Source of the DNA: Plantago major | Lineage: Eukaryota > Streptophyta > Magnoliopsida > Lamiales > Plantaginaceae | Length of the DNA stretch: 64,000 nucleotides | NCBI GenBank assembly: GCA_026545765.1 | Contig: CM048840.1 | Coordinates: forward strand, 21,580,765 to 21,644,764 | Reading direction: 5' to 3' | Shown here: positions 23,516 to 36,392 of the stretch, piece by piece | How the letters are laid out: every line of letters begins with the position of its first letter | How positions within the stretch are numbered: position 1 is the first letter of the stretch | Program-made: the position numbers and the translations under genes | The notes under the pieces: generated by a model | What the model saw: only the letters and a program-made list of their open reading frames with translations | Database searches by the model: none | What the model was told of the DNA's origin: nothing

Positions 23516-24985
23516 AAGGACGGTGACAAGAAAGATAGAAGAATCTTGAAGAAGCGAAGCTTTATTAACTGAAGAAAGAAAGAAAATCCAAACTCAACTG
23601 GATGCTCTAGACTATGAAACAGATTCTGAAGATGACAATTCAGATGACTCAATCTTACCATCACCAGAATTATGTGGAGTTACTCATGATATAATCGACT
23701 TCGGCCTCAAGAAGAATGAAATGTGTGGAGTTCTTTGAGATTGACGGTCAGCACATCTCTAACATAGAAATCTGTCTTATGGCTGATGAGGTAACACATA
23801 CTTCTTGTTATACTTATGAAAGTGATGAAGAAGAAATAAAAGATCTAGAAAATCTCAGGAAAGATCTTGACATCTATGAAAGGGAATTTCTAATGATCCT
23901 AGCTAGAGCCGAAAATCTTGAAGAAGAAAAGAATTCTCTTGCAAAGGAAAATTCTCAATTAGTTGAGATATCTAAGAAAAAGGATGCTGAAAATGCATTT
24001 CTCAAAGCTCAGATATCTGAGACTGAAAAGTCACATTAAGAAGCAATGGCTGAATTACGAAAGAAATATGAAGATCTTCTTTCTGAGAACAAGGAACTCA
24101 AAAAGAAAGAATTATCTTTTCAATCTTATGCCAAAGCTAGTGACACTCTTACTGAAGTACAATCTTACTTAAGAGATCCTTCATAAAAGAAAGGGCTTGG
24201 GCTGAATACACAGACAGAGTGTTCTATCACTCTGAATAAGAGTGAGGAAAGAAGAACATTTGTAAGTACTCAGCAAGATGGTTCCCATGCAATCTATAGT
24301 ATCGGTCAGAAGACGAAGATTGTTGACAAAGGAAAAGCAGTTGCGACTAAACCTTTGTGGGAAAAACAATTCAAAAATAAAACTGATGGGCACGTCTCTG
24401 AAAAGAAACACAACACTGAAAAGTGTAAACACCCACAGTGCTATGTCTCTCAAAAGGGTAAAATTGCAGGAGCTGGCAATTTCTCTCATGTCACTTTTTC
24501 TGGAAAGAAATTGGATCAACCAGAGACTAGCAAAGCTGCTGAGAAAAGATCTCAGATAGCTTCAAGTGCTCGAAACGGTATTGGCTATAAAGGCATCGGG
24601 AAACAACTTGCTCATGAATACAAACAAGAGCAAGAACGATGGCTAAAGGCTATAATTTCTCAAAGGAATTATCAGAAGTGGAAGTTGAATCAAGCCACTG
24701 AAAATCTGAATGCCAGGGCTAGAAGAAATCTGGCAAGGAAAGCTAAGTTTGCTGAAAAGCAAACTCGAAACTGACAGTATCTGAAAGCACCAAATGGAGC
24801 ACCTAGGAACACACCAAGGAAGAAAATAATTCTTAATAGTGATAATCATTCAATCAGAATTCCTCCTTATGTTCCTATCAGACAAAAGAATGTTCCAAGG
24901 AAATTCATTCAAAAATGGATTCCTCTTTGGAAGATTGTTTAGTCTGATGGTTCCAATCAAATTGAGAACCTAATCTCACTGTTCC
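23516..24985 (+). pseudogene. Copia gag-pol linker: coiled-coil and basic region
   Basis: An open stretch at 23716-24039 (107 residues) is dominated by E, K and L heptad-like sequence (NLEEEKNSLAKENSQLVEISKKK), likely a coiled coil. A further frame (24355-24774) is basic and rich in K, Q and R. These correspond to the long region between the zinc knuckle and protease in SIRE-type elements. Two in-frame stops (near 24037 and 24184) and frame changes are present. Confidence 0.6.
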
Positions 24986-24989
24986 TGTT

Positions 24990-26531
24990 ATATGCGAGAA
25001 TGCTTCTGGACTAAAGCACAATGGTACATTTGATAGTGGATGCGGAAAGCACATGAGAGACAAGCAATCAAATCGATTACAAAGCTTGCAACCGGGACGG
25101 ATATCAGTTCTTTGGAGGAGAATTAAATCCCTCTCTGGATTTGGCGTCAAATTGGGAACATTAACAATCAGCGTATTACATGTTAAGGATTTGAAATACA
25201 ATCTATTTAGCATGAGAGTTTGCGACAAAGGTTTTACTATAAAATTCAAAGAAAAATCGCAAACTAATTGACAATGAGTCAAAGCAGATCTTGGTTGCTT
25301 TCGCGAAAAGCGATCTTTATGTTGCCGATTGGGCATACGCCATGGCGAAGAATGTCTCATGGTGAGTCAATCTGGTCACACAAAAAGAGCCTTGGTTATG
25401 GCACAAAAGAATGAGTCACTTGAACTTCAAAACTCGAACAAACTTGCCAAGAAAGAGTTAGTTGGCCTTCCCAAAGCGTCTTTCGAAAGGATGATATCAT
25501 TACGCATGTCAGATGGGGAAACAATCCAAAATCTCTTTCAAGTCCAAAACTAGACACTCTAGTGTTAGACCACTGCAACTACTACATTTGGATCTTTTTG
25601 AATCATCTATAACTAGTTATGCAGGAAAGAAGTATAGTCTGGTTGTTGTAGATGACTTCTCAAGATTCACTTGGGTTGTCTTTCTGAAACACAAATCTGA
25701 CGCCAGGGTGGAGATACCAAACTTGCTGAAAAAGCTTGAAGTCATGAAAAATGACAAGGTATCGCAATCGTAGCAGGACCATGGTCTTGAGTTTGTCAAC
25801 CAAGATTACATAAAGGAGTTTTTGTACTGCAAGGTATACAACACCAACTTTCCTCTGTAAGAACACCTCAACAAAATGGTATTGCAGAAAGGAAAAACAG
25901 AACCCTTAAAGAAGCTGCAAGGACGATGCTAGCTGACACTGAAATAAGTGAAATTTATTGGGTTGAAGCTGTAAACACAGCCTGCTACACTCAGAACAGA
26001 TGTTTGATAAACAAACACCATGGTAAGACCCCTTATGAAATCTTGGTTGGTAGACCCCCTAATATCAAACATCTGAGAGTATTTGGTTGTAGATGTTTTG
26101 TTCTAAACAATGGAAAAGATTATCTGAGAACATTTCAACCAAAGGAAGATGAAAGTGTATTTCTTGGCTATTCCACGAATAGCAAAGCCTATAGAATTTA
26201 CAACAAAAGAACAAAGAAAATTGAAGAATCAGTTCATGTTGTATTCTATGAAGGAAGCAAGAAAACACCTCCTAATGATGAACTCTCAGAAAGGTTCAAA
26301 GAACTAATGTTAAGGGATCCTGAAGAAGAATCCTCAGAAAGGAGAAACATCATTATGGAAAGTGAGGATGACTCTGACGTAGAAAAGCATGAAGTGCCTA
26401 GTAACAAGATGACTCACAAACATGATGAAGAATTTCCTATGAAACTTCCGAAATGGAATCAAGATGTTCATCATGAAGCTATCTCTGAAACAATCTCTCC
26501 GAAAGACATGTTCGAGATAGCTCAAGCGTGA
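24990..26531 (+). pseudogene. Copia pol: protease, GAG-pre-integrase and integrase
   Basis: The aspartic protease site DSGCGKHM lies at about 25034-25057, followed by LKYNLFSMRVCDKGF. The GAG-pre-integrase block (WHKRMSHL-like, about 25390-25500) is split between frames. The integrase core starts at about 25570 with LLHLDLFE and VVDDFSRFTWVVFLKHKSDA, is interrupted by stops near 25773 and 25860, and resumes as the AERKNRTLKEAARTML block (about 25885 onward), running open through FGCRCFVLNN, VFLGYSTNSKAYR and an acidic tail to TGA at 26531. Lesions such as TATCGCA and ACTCGAAC sit where CTG-containing codons are expected. Confidence 0.85.
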
Positions 26532-26882
26532 ACAAGTGTCGGACACTAATTGCCCTTACGAGGAGCAAAATGTCTTGAATCTTGAAAAGTATCAAATCAA
26601 AATCCCAGTGATTCTCATTCAAATCATTTGGATATTAATCCTACTAGCACTAAACCTATGATGAGATGGATCAAGGATCATCCTGCAAAGATGTGATTGG
26701 ACCAATTAATCAAGGTGTTAGGACTAGGAGAGCAATAGCTGAAAATGCTAATTCTCTCTTTGGATGTTTCATCTCAAATATTGAACCCAAAAATATAGAA
26801 GAAGCATTAGGAGACCAAGACTGGATATCTGCAAGAGCTGGATCAATTTGAGAGAAACAAAGTCTGGAAATTAGTTCCATTC

Positions 26883-28310
26883 ATGGAAGGAATATCTGTG
26901 ATTGGAACTAAATGGGTTTTCAGAAACAAAATGAATGAATCTGGTGAAATAACCAGAAACAAAGCAAGATTGGTTGCCAAGGGATTTACCCAGACTGAAG
27001 GCTTAGATTTTGATGAGTCATATGCACCAGTTGCCAGATTGGATGCAATAAGACTCTTTCTAGCCTTTGCAGCTCATAAAGATTTTAAAGTTTATCAGAT
27101 GGATGTCAAAAGTGCATTCTTGAACGGTGAACTTGCAGAAGAAGTTTATGTTGAGCAACCACCTGGCTTTCAAGTTTCCTCAGAAAGTAGAATGATCTAT
27201 AAACTACAGAAAGCTCTGTATGGACTGAAACAGGCTCCAAGAGCATGGTATGACACTTTGGCCAAATACCTTCTGGAAAGTGGTTTCAAGAAAGGTGAAG
27301 TTGATAAAACTTTATTTACCTTAAACCATGATGGGAAACTACTCTTAGTTCAAGTATATGTTGATGACATCATATTTGGATCTAAGGACAAGCAACTTTG
27401 TAATGACTTTGCAAATCTCATGAAAAGCAAGTTTGAGATGAGCATGATGGGAGAAATGAATTATTTTCTAGGATTGCAAGTCAAGCAACTCAATGATGGA
27501 ATATTCATTAGTCAAACAAAGTATGCAAAAGATATGCTCACAAAATTCAATCTTAAGCCTTCTGAAAAGAATGCTAAGATACCTATGAGCATTGGAACCA
27601 AAATGACCTATACTGAATCAGACAAGAGTGTTGAAGAACATAAGTATAGGAAATTGATAGGTTCACTACTTTACCTCACTGCAAGTAGACCTGATATTCA
27701 ATACGCCGTTGGAGTGTGTGCTAGATTTCAGACAAATCCGATGCAAACACACTACAACATTGCTATGAAAATATTAAGGTATGTAAAAGGTACAGTAGAT
27801 GTAGGATTGTGGTATCCTAAAGAAAGCGGATTGAGTTTAATGGGTACTCGAGACGGCGATTATCTTTGATCATTGCTTGATAGGAAAAGCACCTCAGGAA
27901 CTTGTCAGTTTCTGGGTACTAGACTTATCTCGTGGTTTAGCAAGAAGCAAAACTCAATTGCAACTTCTACCACAGAGGCTGAATATATTGCTGCTGGTTG
28001 TTGTGCAACACAAATTCTGTGGATACAACAACAACTTAAAGACTATGGACTCGATGAAAATAAAACTCCCATTTTCTGTGACAACACAAGTGCTATTGCG
28101 ATTACACAGAATCCTAAATTTCATGCCAGAACAAAGCATATTGATGTTAGACATCACTTCATCAAAGACCATGTTGAAAAAGGCAATATAGAGATACTCA
28201 AGATTGGCACTGAAGACCAACTTGCAGATATCTTCACTAAGCCACTACAAGAAAGTAGATTCTTAGCCTTAAGACATAGTCTTGGACTAATGGAACTACC
28301 AATGAACTGA
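26883..28310 (+). pseudogene. Copia pol: reverse transcriptase and RNase H, one in-frame stop
   Basis: The best preserved part of the element. The frame 26883-27869 encodes the reverse transcriptase: [12 protein letters not shown], the catalytic Asp in [11 protein letters not shown] (residue 74), LKQAPRAWY and YVDD at residues 159-162. After a TGA at 27867-27869 the same frame continues to 28310 with RNase H: DRKSTSGTCQFLG, STTEAEYIAA, FCDNTSAI, ARTKHIDVRHHFI and TKPLQESRFL. Just before the stop (GTRDGDYL) the residues depart from the family pattern, suggesting compensating small errors. The reverse transcriptase probably begins upstream at about 26810, where the frame shifts. Confidence 0.93.
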
Positions 28311-29061
28311 AAGAGTTCAGGAATCTGGAACGGGCATCCAGAGAAGAGGTATCTGGAACGGGTATCCAGAAGTCAAAAGGGCTAAAGAGCAAAAAGACAT
28401 CTTAAGATCTCTGAGACGGGAACTCAGATATCTGAATCACTCTATAAACGGGGAACACAAAAGAGAATAGTACAACTATCTGCAGTCAACTACTCTCTTG
28501 AAATTCGCATTATTTCTATCTTGATGAAAAACTTGGAAAAATCCTAAGTATAAGACAGATTCAGATGCAAACTGTGTTCTTGGTCATACAAAAACGTGAT
28601 TCAGATAGCTATTAGCCAAAATTCATTAAATGGGCACAATTACACTTGTTGATTGTGATCATTGCTGAAGAAGCAATGGTGACCCTTGATGAAATTAAGC
28701 GATTGATCTATACGGTGGAAATTAATTCACAGTAAATAGTGGACTGTAAAAACTTCTGACAAAGCCCACTTTGCATTTAATGCCGAACTAGCTTTTGCTC
28801 AAATCACAAATCATCGTACACACAAAATCAATTTGTATGTATTTGTGCTTGAGATTCTATTGCTATATATATATAGGATTTTGGCAAAAGAAATCACTTT
28901 ACCTAATCCAAAATTCGACTTACAAAAATAGCAAAACCTTCTCTTGATTCTCTGCAAACCTTCTACAATCTCTGCAAATCAAGATTAAGTTTTTCTGCAA
29001 AGAATTACTGAATCAAATCTCTTTCAAACACCAATCCAAATTCTCTACACTATATAAAGAG
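28311..29061 (+). other. Spacer between pol and the third reading region
   Basis: Non-coding. It contains TCTGGAACGGGNATCCAGA-like duplicates near 28323 and 28351, and a possible internal TATA box (CTATATATATATAGG, 28862-28876) about 190 bp before the ATG at 29062. Confidence 0.4.
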
Positions 29062-30965
29062 ATGGCCCCAAAGAATTCTTCTACACTGAAATCTCAATCC
29101 TCCTTTGATGCTTGAAAAGCAAGCACCGAGTTGGTTATGTGAACAACCGATTGGTAGGAGATTTTAATCGACCATTGAACTTCAAATCACGAATGATTTG
29201 GGGTGGTTCCATGGTTGAGGAATACCTCACCGCAATTGAAAACCAAACCACGAAAGTCGATTCTTGACATGCTTGAAAAGGCACAAATCAAGGATTTCTA
29301 TCTGCTTCGCCCAGTGGAATTTCATCACTCGATGTGTTGGAATTCTACAACAACTCGAGATAATTTCTGTGTTTCAAGAAACCTTTGCAATAGTGTTCAT
29401 CAAAACCTCGATCGAGGAAAGGAAATCATACGGACTTAACAACTTTCTAAGTTGTTTGAGTTTCAAAATCTTGGAAAGGATTTTGAAATAAACACCAAGG
29501 ACGATGATCTCCTTGAAGGTGTTAAAGAAGCATGACGATGGCGTGTGATCTTGAAAAATCAGATACACCCACTGAATTCAAGCTTGCTGACATCCGAACC
29601 AGACATCTGATGGTTCACTGGGATGTATTGGCTTGCATTCTTAACAGATGCTTTGATGGTCTACAAGGAGGTAGGCTATGTCTGAAGATATGCTACTTGC
29701 TGGAGAAGCTTGGCATTGAGCTCAGAGAGACGGCTGAAATAGCCCACAGTAACCTACTCTACAAATATGAGTATACAAACTTGTTGAAAATGGTTATTGG
29801 ATCTCAGAAAGGTTCTAAGAAGCAAAAGTCTGAAAAGGTATCTGAAGAAAAGGCTGCGACCAAGAAGCCCAGAACTTCAAGAAAGAAGTCTGCTGGCAAA
29901 TCAGAAGACATACCCATTGAGGTTGTCGATTCTCAGATATCTGCAGGCCTTGCCGATGAACTGATAAAGGCAGATGAACTCATCAATGCTGCAAAAGAGT
30001 TATCAACTACTGAACAAGTAGACTTAGCAAGAGAAAGTGCTTTCAGAAATGTGAAGACTATTACAGAAAGCCTTGCTGATGAACTCATAAATGCTGCCAA
30101 AAGTGGTGAAAAACACCAAGCCCTATCTGCAGAAACTGCAGGAGTAATGGACCAATCAGTTCCTAATGCTGATGAGAGCTCTGACGATGAAGATGAGAAG
30201 CTAGTCATCTCTCAAGTCCTAGAAAGAACAAAAAGGGCTAAGGTTACTGAAATAGTAACTGGTGAAAAGGTTTCTGAAGAAGAACCTACACCTCAGGTTG
30301 CTGAACAAGCACCTATAGCAAAGGTTGTTGGTGCAAACACATCATCAGGGAACGTTTCTTACGCACAACTTCAAAAAGCCCTGATGAGTGGTATTTTAGT
30401 CTTTGGCGGATCTTGATGGAACGCCACATCTAAAAATGCGGAAGAACACTCTCACCAATCTTCTGCTTCCAGACAACCACAACAACCACAACCACAACAG
30501 CCACAAGTGGTTGATGAAATGGTAAATGACCTCCATTTTGAATTACCGAGAATGCAAGATATCAAGAAAATCCTGCAAAAGAGCAGGTTCCCCAACTCAA
30601 TGAGAGGGATCAAACTGAGATATCTACTCAGAATGATCAACCAGGGGAGGCAACTGAGTTGCACACTCAGGAAAGGTGTGAAGTACCTGAAACTTCAAAC
30701 AAAGAAGTGTTACTGGAACAAGAAGACCAAAGTATAGAAGGGTCACGAGTTTTAGAGACCAATCAGCCTGACATGGATCGTGGCGAATGGTTTAACTCTC
30801 ATCTTGTGAAACTTTATGCTTATATATATCTTTTACTTATAAAATTTCTTTGTTATAAATGAGTTAGAAACACAGAAACAAGAGGAAGCTGGGAAGCTTG
30901 CCTCAGAAACTGAGAAGGAGGTTCCCCCAACCTCACCTCTTAAGAAATCTGAGCCTGTGCCACAG

Positions 30966-31037
30966 GTGATAAATTGATTCTTAAGATAACACTTTTTAGT
31001 CATATGTTCATGTGCTTAAAGTAAATGTTTCTAACAG
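30966..31037 (+). other. Candidate intron 1 in the env-position region
   Basis: CACAG/GTGATA to CTAACAG/GCTCC, 72 nt, phase 0. Removal joins an open frame (EPVPQ to APTEKE). Confidence 0.5.
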
Positions 31038-31129
31038 GCTCCAACTGAGAAAGAGGAAGATAAGGCAGAAATGCCAGAAAAGAACCTAGAAACCAACAAG
31101 GTTTCTGAAGAACACATCATTGAGCCTTC

Positions 31130-31132
<3 letters not shown>

Positions 31133-31175
<43 letters not shown>
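31133..31175. repeat. (TA)n microsatellite
   Basis: About 20 TA dinucleotides inside the env-position region, probably within a second intron whose acceptor is at 31248-31249 and whose donor is obscured by the repeat. Confidence 0.9.
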
Positions 31176-31178
<3 letters not shown>

Positions 31179-31399
31179 CAGTGATAAAAATTCTTCACCT
31201 CGGGTTATCTCAAACTTCTTCTAAATTACTCAATACTTTCTACTCACAGGCTCACTCAGAAGTAGAAGTGCAAGGGGACAGAGCTACGACATCCCCTGCA
31301 CCTATGGAAATTGATGAGGCATCAAGGCCTTCATCACAAGAAAAGATTCCAGAGACTGCACAAGTCTCTGAGAGACAAGTATCTGAGCCTCCCATGGAG

Positions 31400-31484
31400 G
31401 TAATTGACCTCTCAGATATCTGATTTGTCACTTAAAGTTTTCTTGATAAAATTTCCTAAGTATTGTGATAATTTTAATTCTCAG
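31400..31484 (+). other. Candidate intron 3 in the env-position region
   Basis: ATGGAG/GTAATT to TTCTCAG/GTTCAAG, 85 nt, phase 0. Removal keeps an open frame (PME to VQERKVDEDG). Confidence 0.5.
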
Positions 31485-34400
31485 GTTCAAGAAAGAAAGG
31501 TTGATGAGGACGGACTTCCAAGTCTCCGCTCACAACAAGATATCTGAGACACCAATTGTCTCGATGCACAATCTCTGAGCTCAAGTACTTACTCGGTAAC
31601 TCGAAACTAAACTACACTTCTACTCGATATCTATAAAATTTTGAAGCTCACTCAAACTCTTTCTTTCGAGGCTCAAACAAGTGCAAAGCAGATCCCAATG
31701 ATGAGAAAAGGGACCTACTTCCCTTCTTCAAAGCTCAAACCACAAAGATATACAATGCTTCAAGAAATGGCAAAGGTTAAGGTGCTCGATCTCTCGAAAT
31801 ATTGAGAATCACAGATCAACCAAACCGACGAGCACGAGCTCTTGACTTGGAGACATATATCCATGCAATGTTCCCTACCGAGCGATTGCAGTTGCGACTT
31901 TATTGCATAAGGATTTCTCCGGAGAAGTGGCGCCTGATTTGATACAAGCCTTTGAGCAGGCGATGGTCGGACAAGATTACGAGATGGCATTCAAGCGATT
32001 ACGCCCGACTCTGCAATTTATACCTTCTGAACAAGAAGAGGTTAATGGGCAGAAGATCACTATTCCTGAAGTGATCAATCTTGTATCTGAAGATGATGAG
32101 GAGGAAGAGATAAACGAAAACGATTTCGATGAACCTCCCACTGATCATCACCAAAAGGATGACCACATAAAAGGATGATGATGATGCCCCACTGTGGACC
32201 GGAGGAATTTCACAAAGAAATCATGCCTCAACTGCTGAAAAGCAAACTGCGAGGAAAGCACAGAAATCTCCATCTCCTCAAAAGTCAACTCATCCATCTT
32301 CCCAACAAAAGGTTAATACTGAACAAGTAGTTGAGGATTCTGAGGAAATCACTCAGAAATTGTTGAATACTCAATCCGATCGCTCAGCAGACAATTGTTG
32401 GAAGAAGAACAACTCCATCTTCAACTGGAAGACCGGATAGCAAATCCAGAGACAAGCTTGACCAACTACAAGATCAATATCTGCAAGAGATGATTGCTTA
32501 CTCGAGGTTAAAGAGCTACGAGGATCTTTGTAAATGCCATCACCAAAGAACTTCGATCAAGAAGTATAAAATTAAGCATGATGCTAAGGTTGCATCATCT
32601 TCAAAAGAAGTACCATCCTCCTCCCAAAAGGGAAGAAACCAATCTACGAGATGGTTCTTTGGACTCGACACAATCGATGAGAATGTCCAAGAGGATGAAG
32701 ATCAACTTTGGTGATTACTCGGATGATGAAGAAGACAAGACTTTGGCGAGCATCGCAATGAACATCTATTGTTTCACACTTGAAAAGGAAACCGATTGCT
32801 CCTGAAACTTTCAAAGAACCGCCAAATGTCCACTCCATGAATACATGAACGGATACCAATCTTGGCTCATCCGAAAAGGAGATGTCTTCACAGAACAAGG
32901 AAGTAATTGCCTCCGTCCCCTCTGAAATGAAAAAGTTCACTGAGCTCGTTACTCATAGAACAACTAGCATAGTCATTTCTCAGAAAGATCTGGGAATGAT
33001 AAGGGACGATGATGCGTCTTTAGCTGAAAAAGCTTTCCAAGAGGCAAGTTACACTGCTGGAAAAGCAGATGCCATCCTAGGCCCATTGGCGAGCTCAGAT
33101 AAGGACAATGGACTTATCAAGCAAAATCAGAGCTCAAAGCCAACTTGAAGTTGGTCACTTTCACAATTATTTACAAGGGCATTTTAACTCTCTCTCGATT
33201 CTTTTATGAGACCGTAGTCACAACAATGACTAAGGGGGAAAGAGTGTACAAATCTGGACCTCAAAGTCAGGGGGAATGGGAAGAAGGAGAAGAAAACAAG
33301 AAGAAATCTGGAGCTGGTGTGGCTCAGAGAGGAAGAAGAAACATGAAAACTTCCGACCACCACTCGTAATAAACGAACCCTCCTCAAGCCAAGTTGCTTT
33401 GCAAATAGTAGCGCTTCCGAAACCCTTGAAGGAACTACAATGATAACAAGGGCCATGGTACATAAACCTCCAAGGAGTACCAAGGCTCCAAGGAGAAGAC
33501 AAGTTAAAGGGATTGATGAATCTTCTGAAGAAGAAGAAGGTCAAATCAAATCCTTAGGCAATGAAGAAGGCTGTAAAACTCTCACAAGATCTAATCTTGA
33601 TGATGATGAGGAAACTGATGAAGATGAAGCTCCTCTTCACAGAAAAAGGAAAATTGAAAACTAATCGAGCCCATAGTCGCAAAGCCCTAGCACTAAAACA
33701 CCCTCTGGAAATACCAAGTCTATCCGGTGGTTCTTCAAGACAACCCCAAAGAGAATTCAAGACGAGAAGGAAGCATCGAGAGTTGAGCAAAGACAAAGTC
33801 AACTTCCACTCAGGCCAGAAGAAGCCAAAATAGAGTATGTGAAGAATGACAATGATTCCTCTGTCTACAGGTGCATCAATCAGAAAAATGGCTATTGGAT
33901 TCTGGAACTTAAGCATCTACTGGTAAATTCAAGATTTCCAGAACCAATCCATAAACAACTTATGGCATGGAGAAAAGATAAGCCAACCTTGATCAACACC
34001 AATCACATTAAAGCCTGGTTGGATTTTGAAGTTGTCAAGAGAACTGAAGCCATGAGAAAGGACCTCTCTGATGAATGTCCATATGGAAAGCCAGATGATG
34101 TGCACAGAATTCTGAATATCACAGGAACAGACACAAGGGTGACATCAGATATCTGAGGATTATCTACGAATACTTCAAGCTTTCAGATATCAGAATAGAG
34201 CATGCCTGGAAGTGGGGAAGGTATCTGTGGGTCAAACATTTTGTCAAGAAAAATCCTACCAAAACCTATAAAGAGGTCTGTGGATTTGCCAGAGACACTG
34301 AGATGCTCGTCAGAACACTTCTCTATGATTATTCTGATGACATCAAAAGGTTTGGAGATAGGAAATTTGCAGACTGATCTATAGAACTACTGTTGAAGAC

Positions 34401-34748
34401 TTGAAGAGTTGAAGACTTGAAGACTAGTCTATTGGGATGTTTACTTGGAGCTTGGTTACTCCTGTTGTCCTAATTTACTATGTATTTTTGTTGTATTTTT
34501 GCTGACTGAGCTAAACTTGTTTTATGTACTAAAGTTATCTGTAATCTTTCTTTGTAACTTATCTGAAGAACTTACTCTCAGATAGTATTCTATAAAAGAT
34601 AACTTGTCAGCAAAGATCACACCTTGTGATTTGGTTGATGTCTACTTTCTGCACTTAATTGAATGATTTGAAAAATCTTAAGAAATGATTAAGTGTTGAC
34701 CTGTTCACTCATCCAGTTGTAATAGGTCGATAGTCATCATTGGTGATC

Positions 34749-34760
34749 AAAAGGGGAAAT
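34749..34760 (+). promoter_or_regulatory. Polypurine tract
   Basis: AAAAGGGGAAAT ends one base before the 3' LTR, as expected for the plus-strand primer. Confidence 0.85.
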
Positions 34761-34761
34761 T

Positions 34762-36392
34762 TGTTAGGAAATTTGTTAGATATTTTGTTAGAAATATCGG
34801 TTTAGATTTAATTCGACAACATGATGACTTATCTTAGTCTCAGAAAGGTGATTAGTACTCTTGGTTCACTTGAACATTGTAAAAGAGGAAACCCACTAAG
34901 TATGATAGTCTAGCTAATCTTGTATAGGATGTTAGGTTTCAAAATGTAATTTTTATTTTATGAAGAGAAGACCAAGAAGAAGACATCCAAGCAGAACAAG
35001 TTCAACAACATTGAAGATTTGAAGAAACTGCACAAGATTACTGAAATAGTTTTGCAGATACCTTGGTCAGATATCTTGAAGACACGAATAGTTTTAAACA
35101 AGATGTGTCACAAAAGATATCTGAGATCTAGAAGGTTTTCTGAAAACCAGGAAAGTGCCCACAGATATCTACTCTCAGATACCTTGAGCCTTAACCACAT
35201 TTCTGAAAAAGAAATATATTGCAACAAAGTTGTTTCAATAATGTGGTATCTGAAGATCAAAGATAAGGACGTGCAAAGAATCAGATAATACTAGTCTACG
35301 ATCGAGCATAGTTCGTTAACTCTGAGGACAAAAGAAATCTGATATGCATTTAATGCACGGACAGAGATGTCTGAATAAAAGCAACGGTACCTTCTGAAGA
35401 AGAAGACAAACCTACTGCAGTACTATACACAGATATCAATAGTTTGAATTTGAGCCTAACGGATACTATTCAACGGCATTCAAATTCATCTATAAATATC
35501 AATATTTAGACTACTTGAGAAGACACCTTGAACTCCATAAACACGCTGAACAACGTATTCTCTCAAGCAAACTACTTATCCTCAAAGCTTTCTGTTGCGA
35601 CCAAATCTCCTGATCTTAAGTAGCACTAAAGTTCTAAGTGTCCTGATCCTAAACAAGCACTGCTATCTGTGAAAGAGTTGAATTGAAAGATCAAGTATCT
35701 GAGATTCATTCTCTTGAACATTTATCTAAGACTTGGGTCAGTAAAAAGAACAAGATACCATACATTGAAAAGTGTATTAAGTATACTTGATTCACGAGCT
35801 ATCGATTAAGCGAAAAGTTATTAAAGAAGCTCATCCGACAACTCAAACCAAAACAACACCATCAACTTTGGAGTGGAGGAGTACTTAGTTTGAGAAACTA
35901 AGGAATAACTCCAAGGTTATTGAGCACAGGAAGTACTTAGCTTGGGAAGCTAGGGAATAGCTCAAAAAGGTTTCTGAGTACAGGAAGTACTTGGCTGTGA
36001 AAGCCGGGGAACAACTCAGGGGGAACATTTGGTTGGGAACCATTTGTTTAAGGAATCTTAGAATAGGATTTTTGTAAGATGACCTCAATTATCTATTCTA
36101 GTGAATTCTAGGTCTTTGGAAGACCGAAGTGGATTAGTTGGAGGATTACGCCACCTCCAGATACCACTATACTTGCTGTGTTATTTACTTCTCTGTACTT
36201 ACTTTTCACCAACACACACACACACACTTTAACTGTTTCTGCACTTATCTATCTAAGTCTTCCGCGCTCTGAATCTAAGTATCAGATATCTACACAGATA
36301 TCTGAGAAATAGTTTTTATCGACAAAAGTTTTAAAAGACTATTCACCCCCCCCCCCCTCGAGTCTTTTACTTTGCCGTTATCTGGACCAACA
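34762..36392 (+). repeat. 3' LTR (1631 bp)
   Basis: TGTTAGG to CCAACA. TATAAAT at 35491-35497. It keeps CTG/CAG at many sites where the 5' LTR has ACG/CGG, and has a C10-type run near 36346-36357 absent from the 5' copy. Confidence 0.95.

Larger units (their letters stand above)
29062..34384 (+). pseudogene. Third (env-like position) reading region of the SIRE-type element
   Basis: After pol, SIRE/Maximus elements carry an additional open region in the position of a retroviral env. Here it begins at ATG 29062 (MAPKNSSTLKSQ), breaks within 20 codons, and is longest at 29532-30416 (294 residues: a globular N-terminal part, then a lysine/glutamate-rich tail with repeated ADELINAAK). Later pieces are acidic or basic low-complexity (30507-30737, 31903-32178, 32882-33148, 33440-33664). 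A final part at 33839-34156 (GYWILELKHLLVNSRFPEP) looks globular. Several GT-AG segments restore frame. No signal peptide or clear membrane span was seen, so the env label rests on position only. Confidence 0.6.
20774..36392 (+). mobile_element. Ty1/Copia LTR retrotransposon, SIRE/Maximus-like, 15.6 kb
   Basis: Two LTRs of about 1.6 kb begin TGTTAGG and end CCAACA, with ATTCT on both sides (20769-20773 and 36393-36397). The primer-binding site after the 5' LTR matches initiator tRNA-Met, and a purine tract precedes the 3' LTR. The internal order is gag, protease, integrase, reverse transcriptase, RNase H, which is Copia order. More than 6 kb after RNase H holds a further acidic, lysine-rich reading region, as in the SIRE/Maximus lineage. 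Gag, protease and integrase are shifted in many places; reverse transcriptase and RNase H are almost open. The insertion lies in a coding exon of the CACTA transposase. Confidence 0.95.

Noticed and set aside
29933..30208. Serine-rich minus-strand frame opposite the third retrotransposon region
   Set aside because: Antisense shadow of the lysine/glutamate-rich coding frame.
29062..34384. A true viral envelope gene
   Set aside because: Position resembles env, but no signal peptide, membrane anchor or envelope-type motifs were seen.
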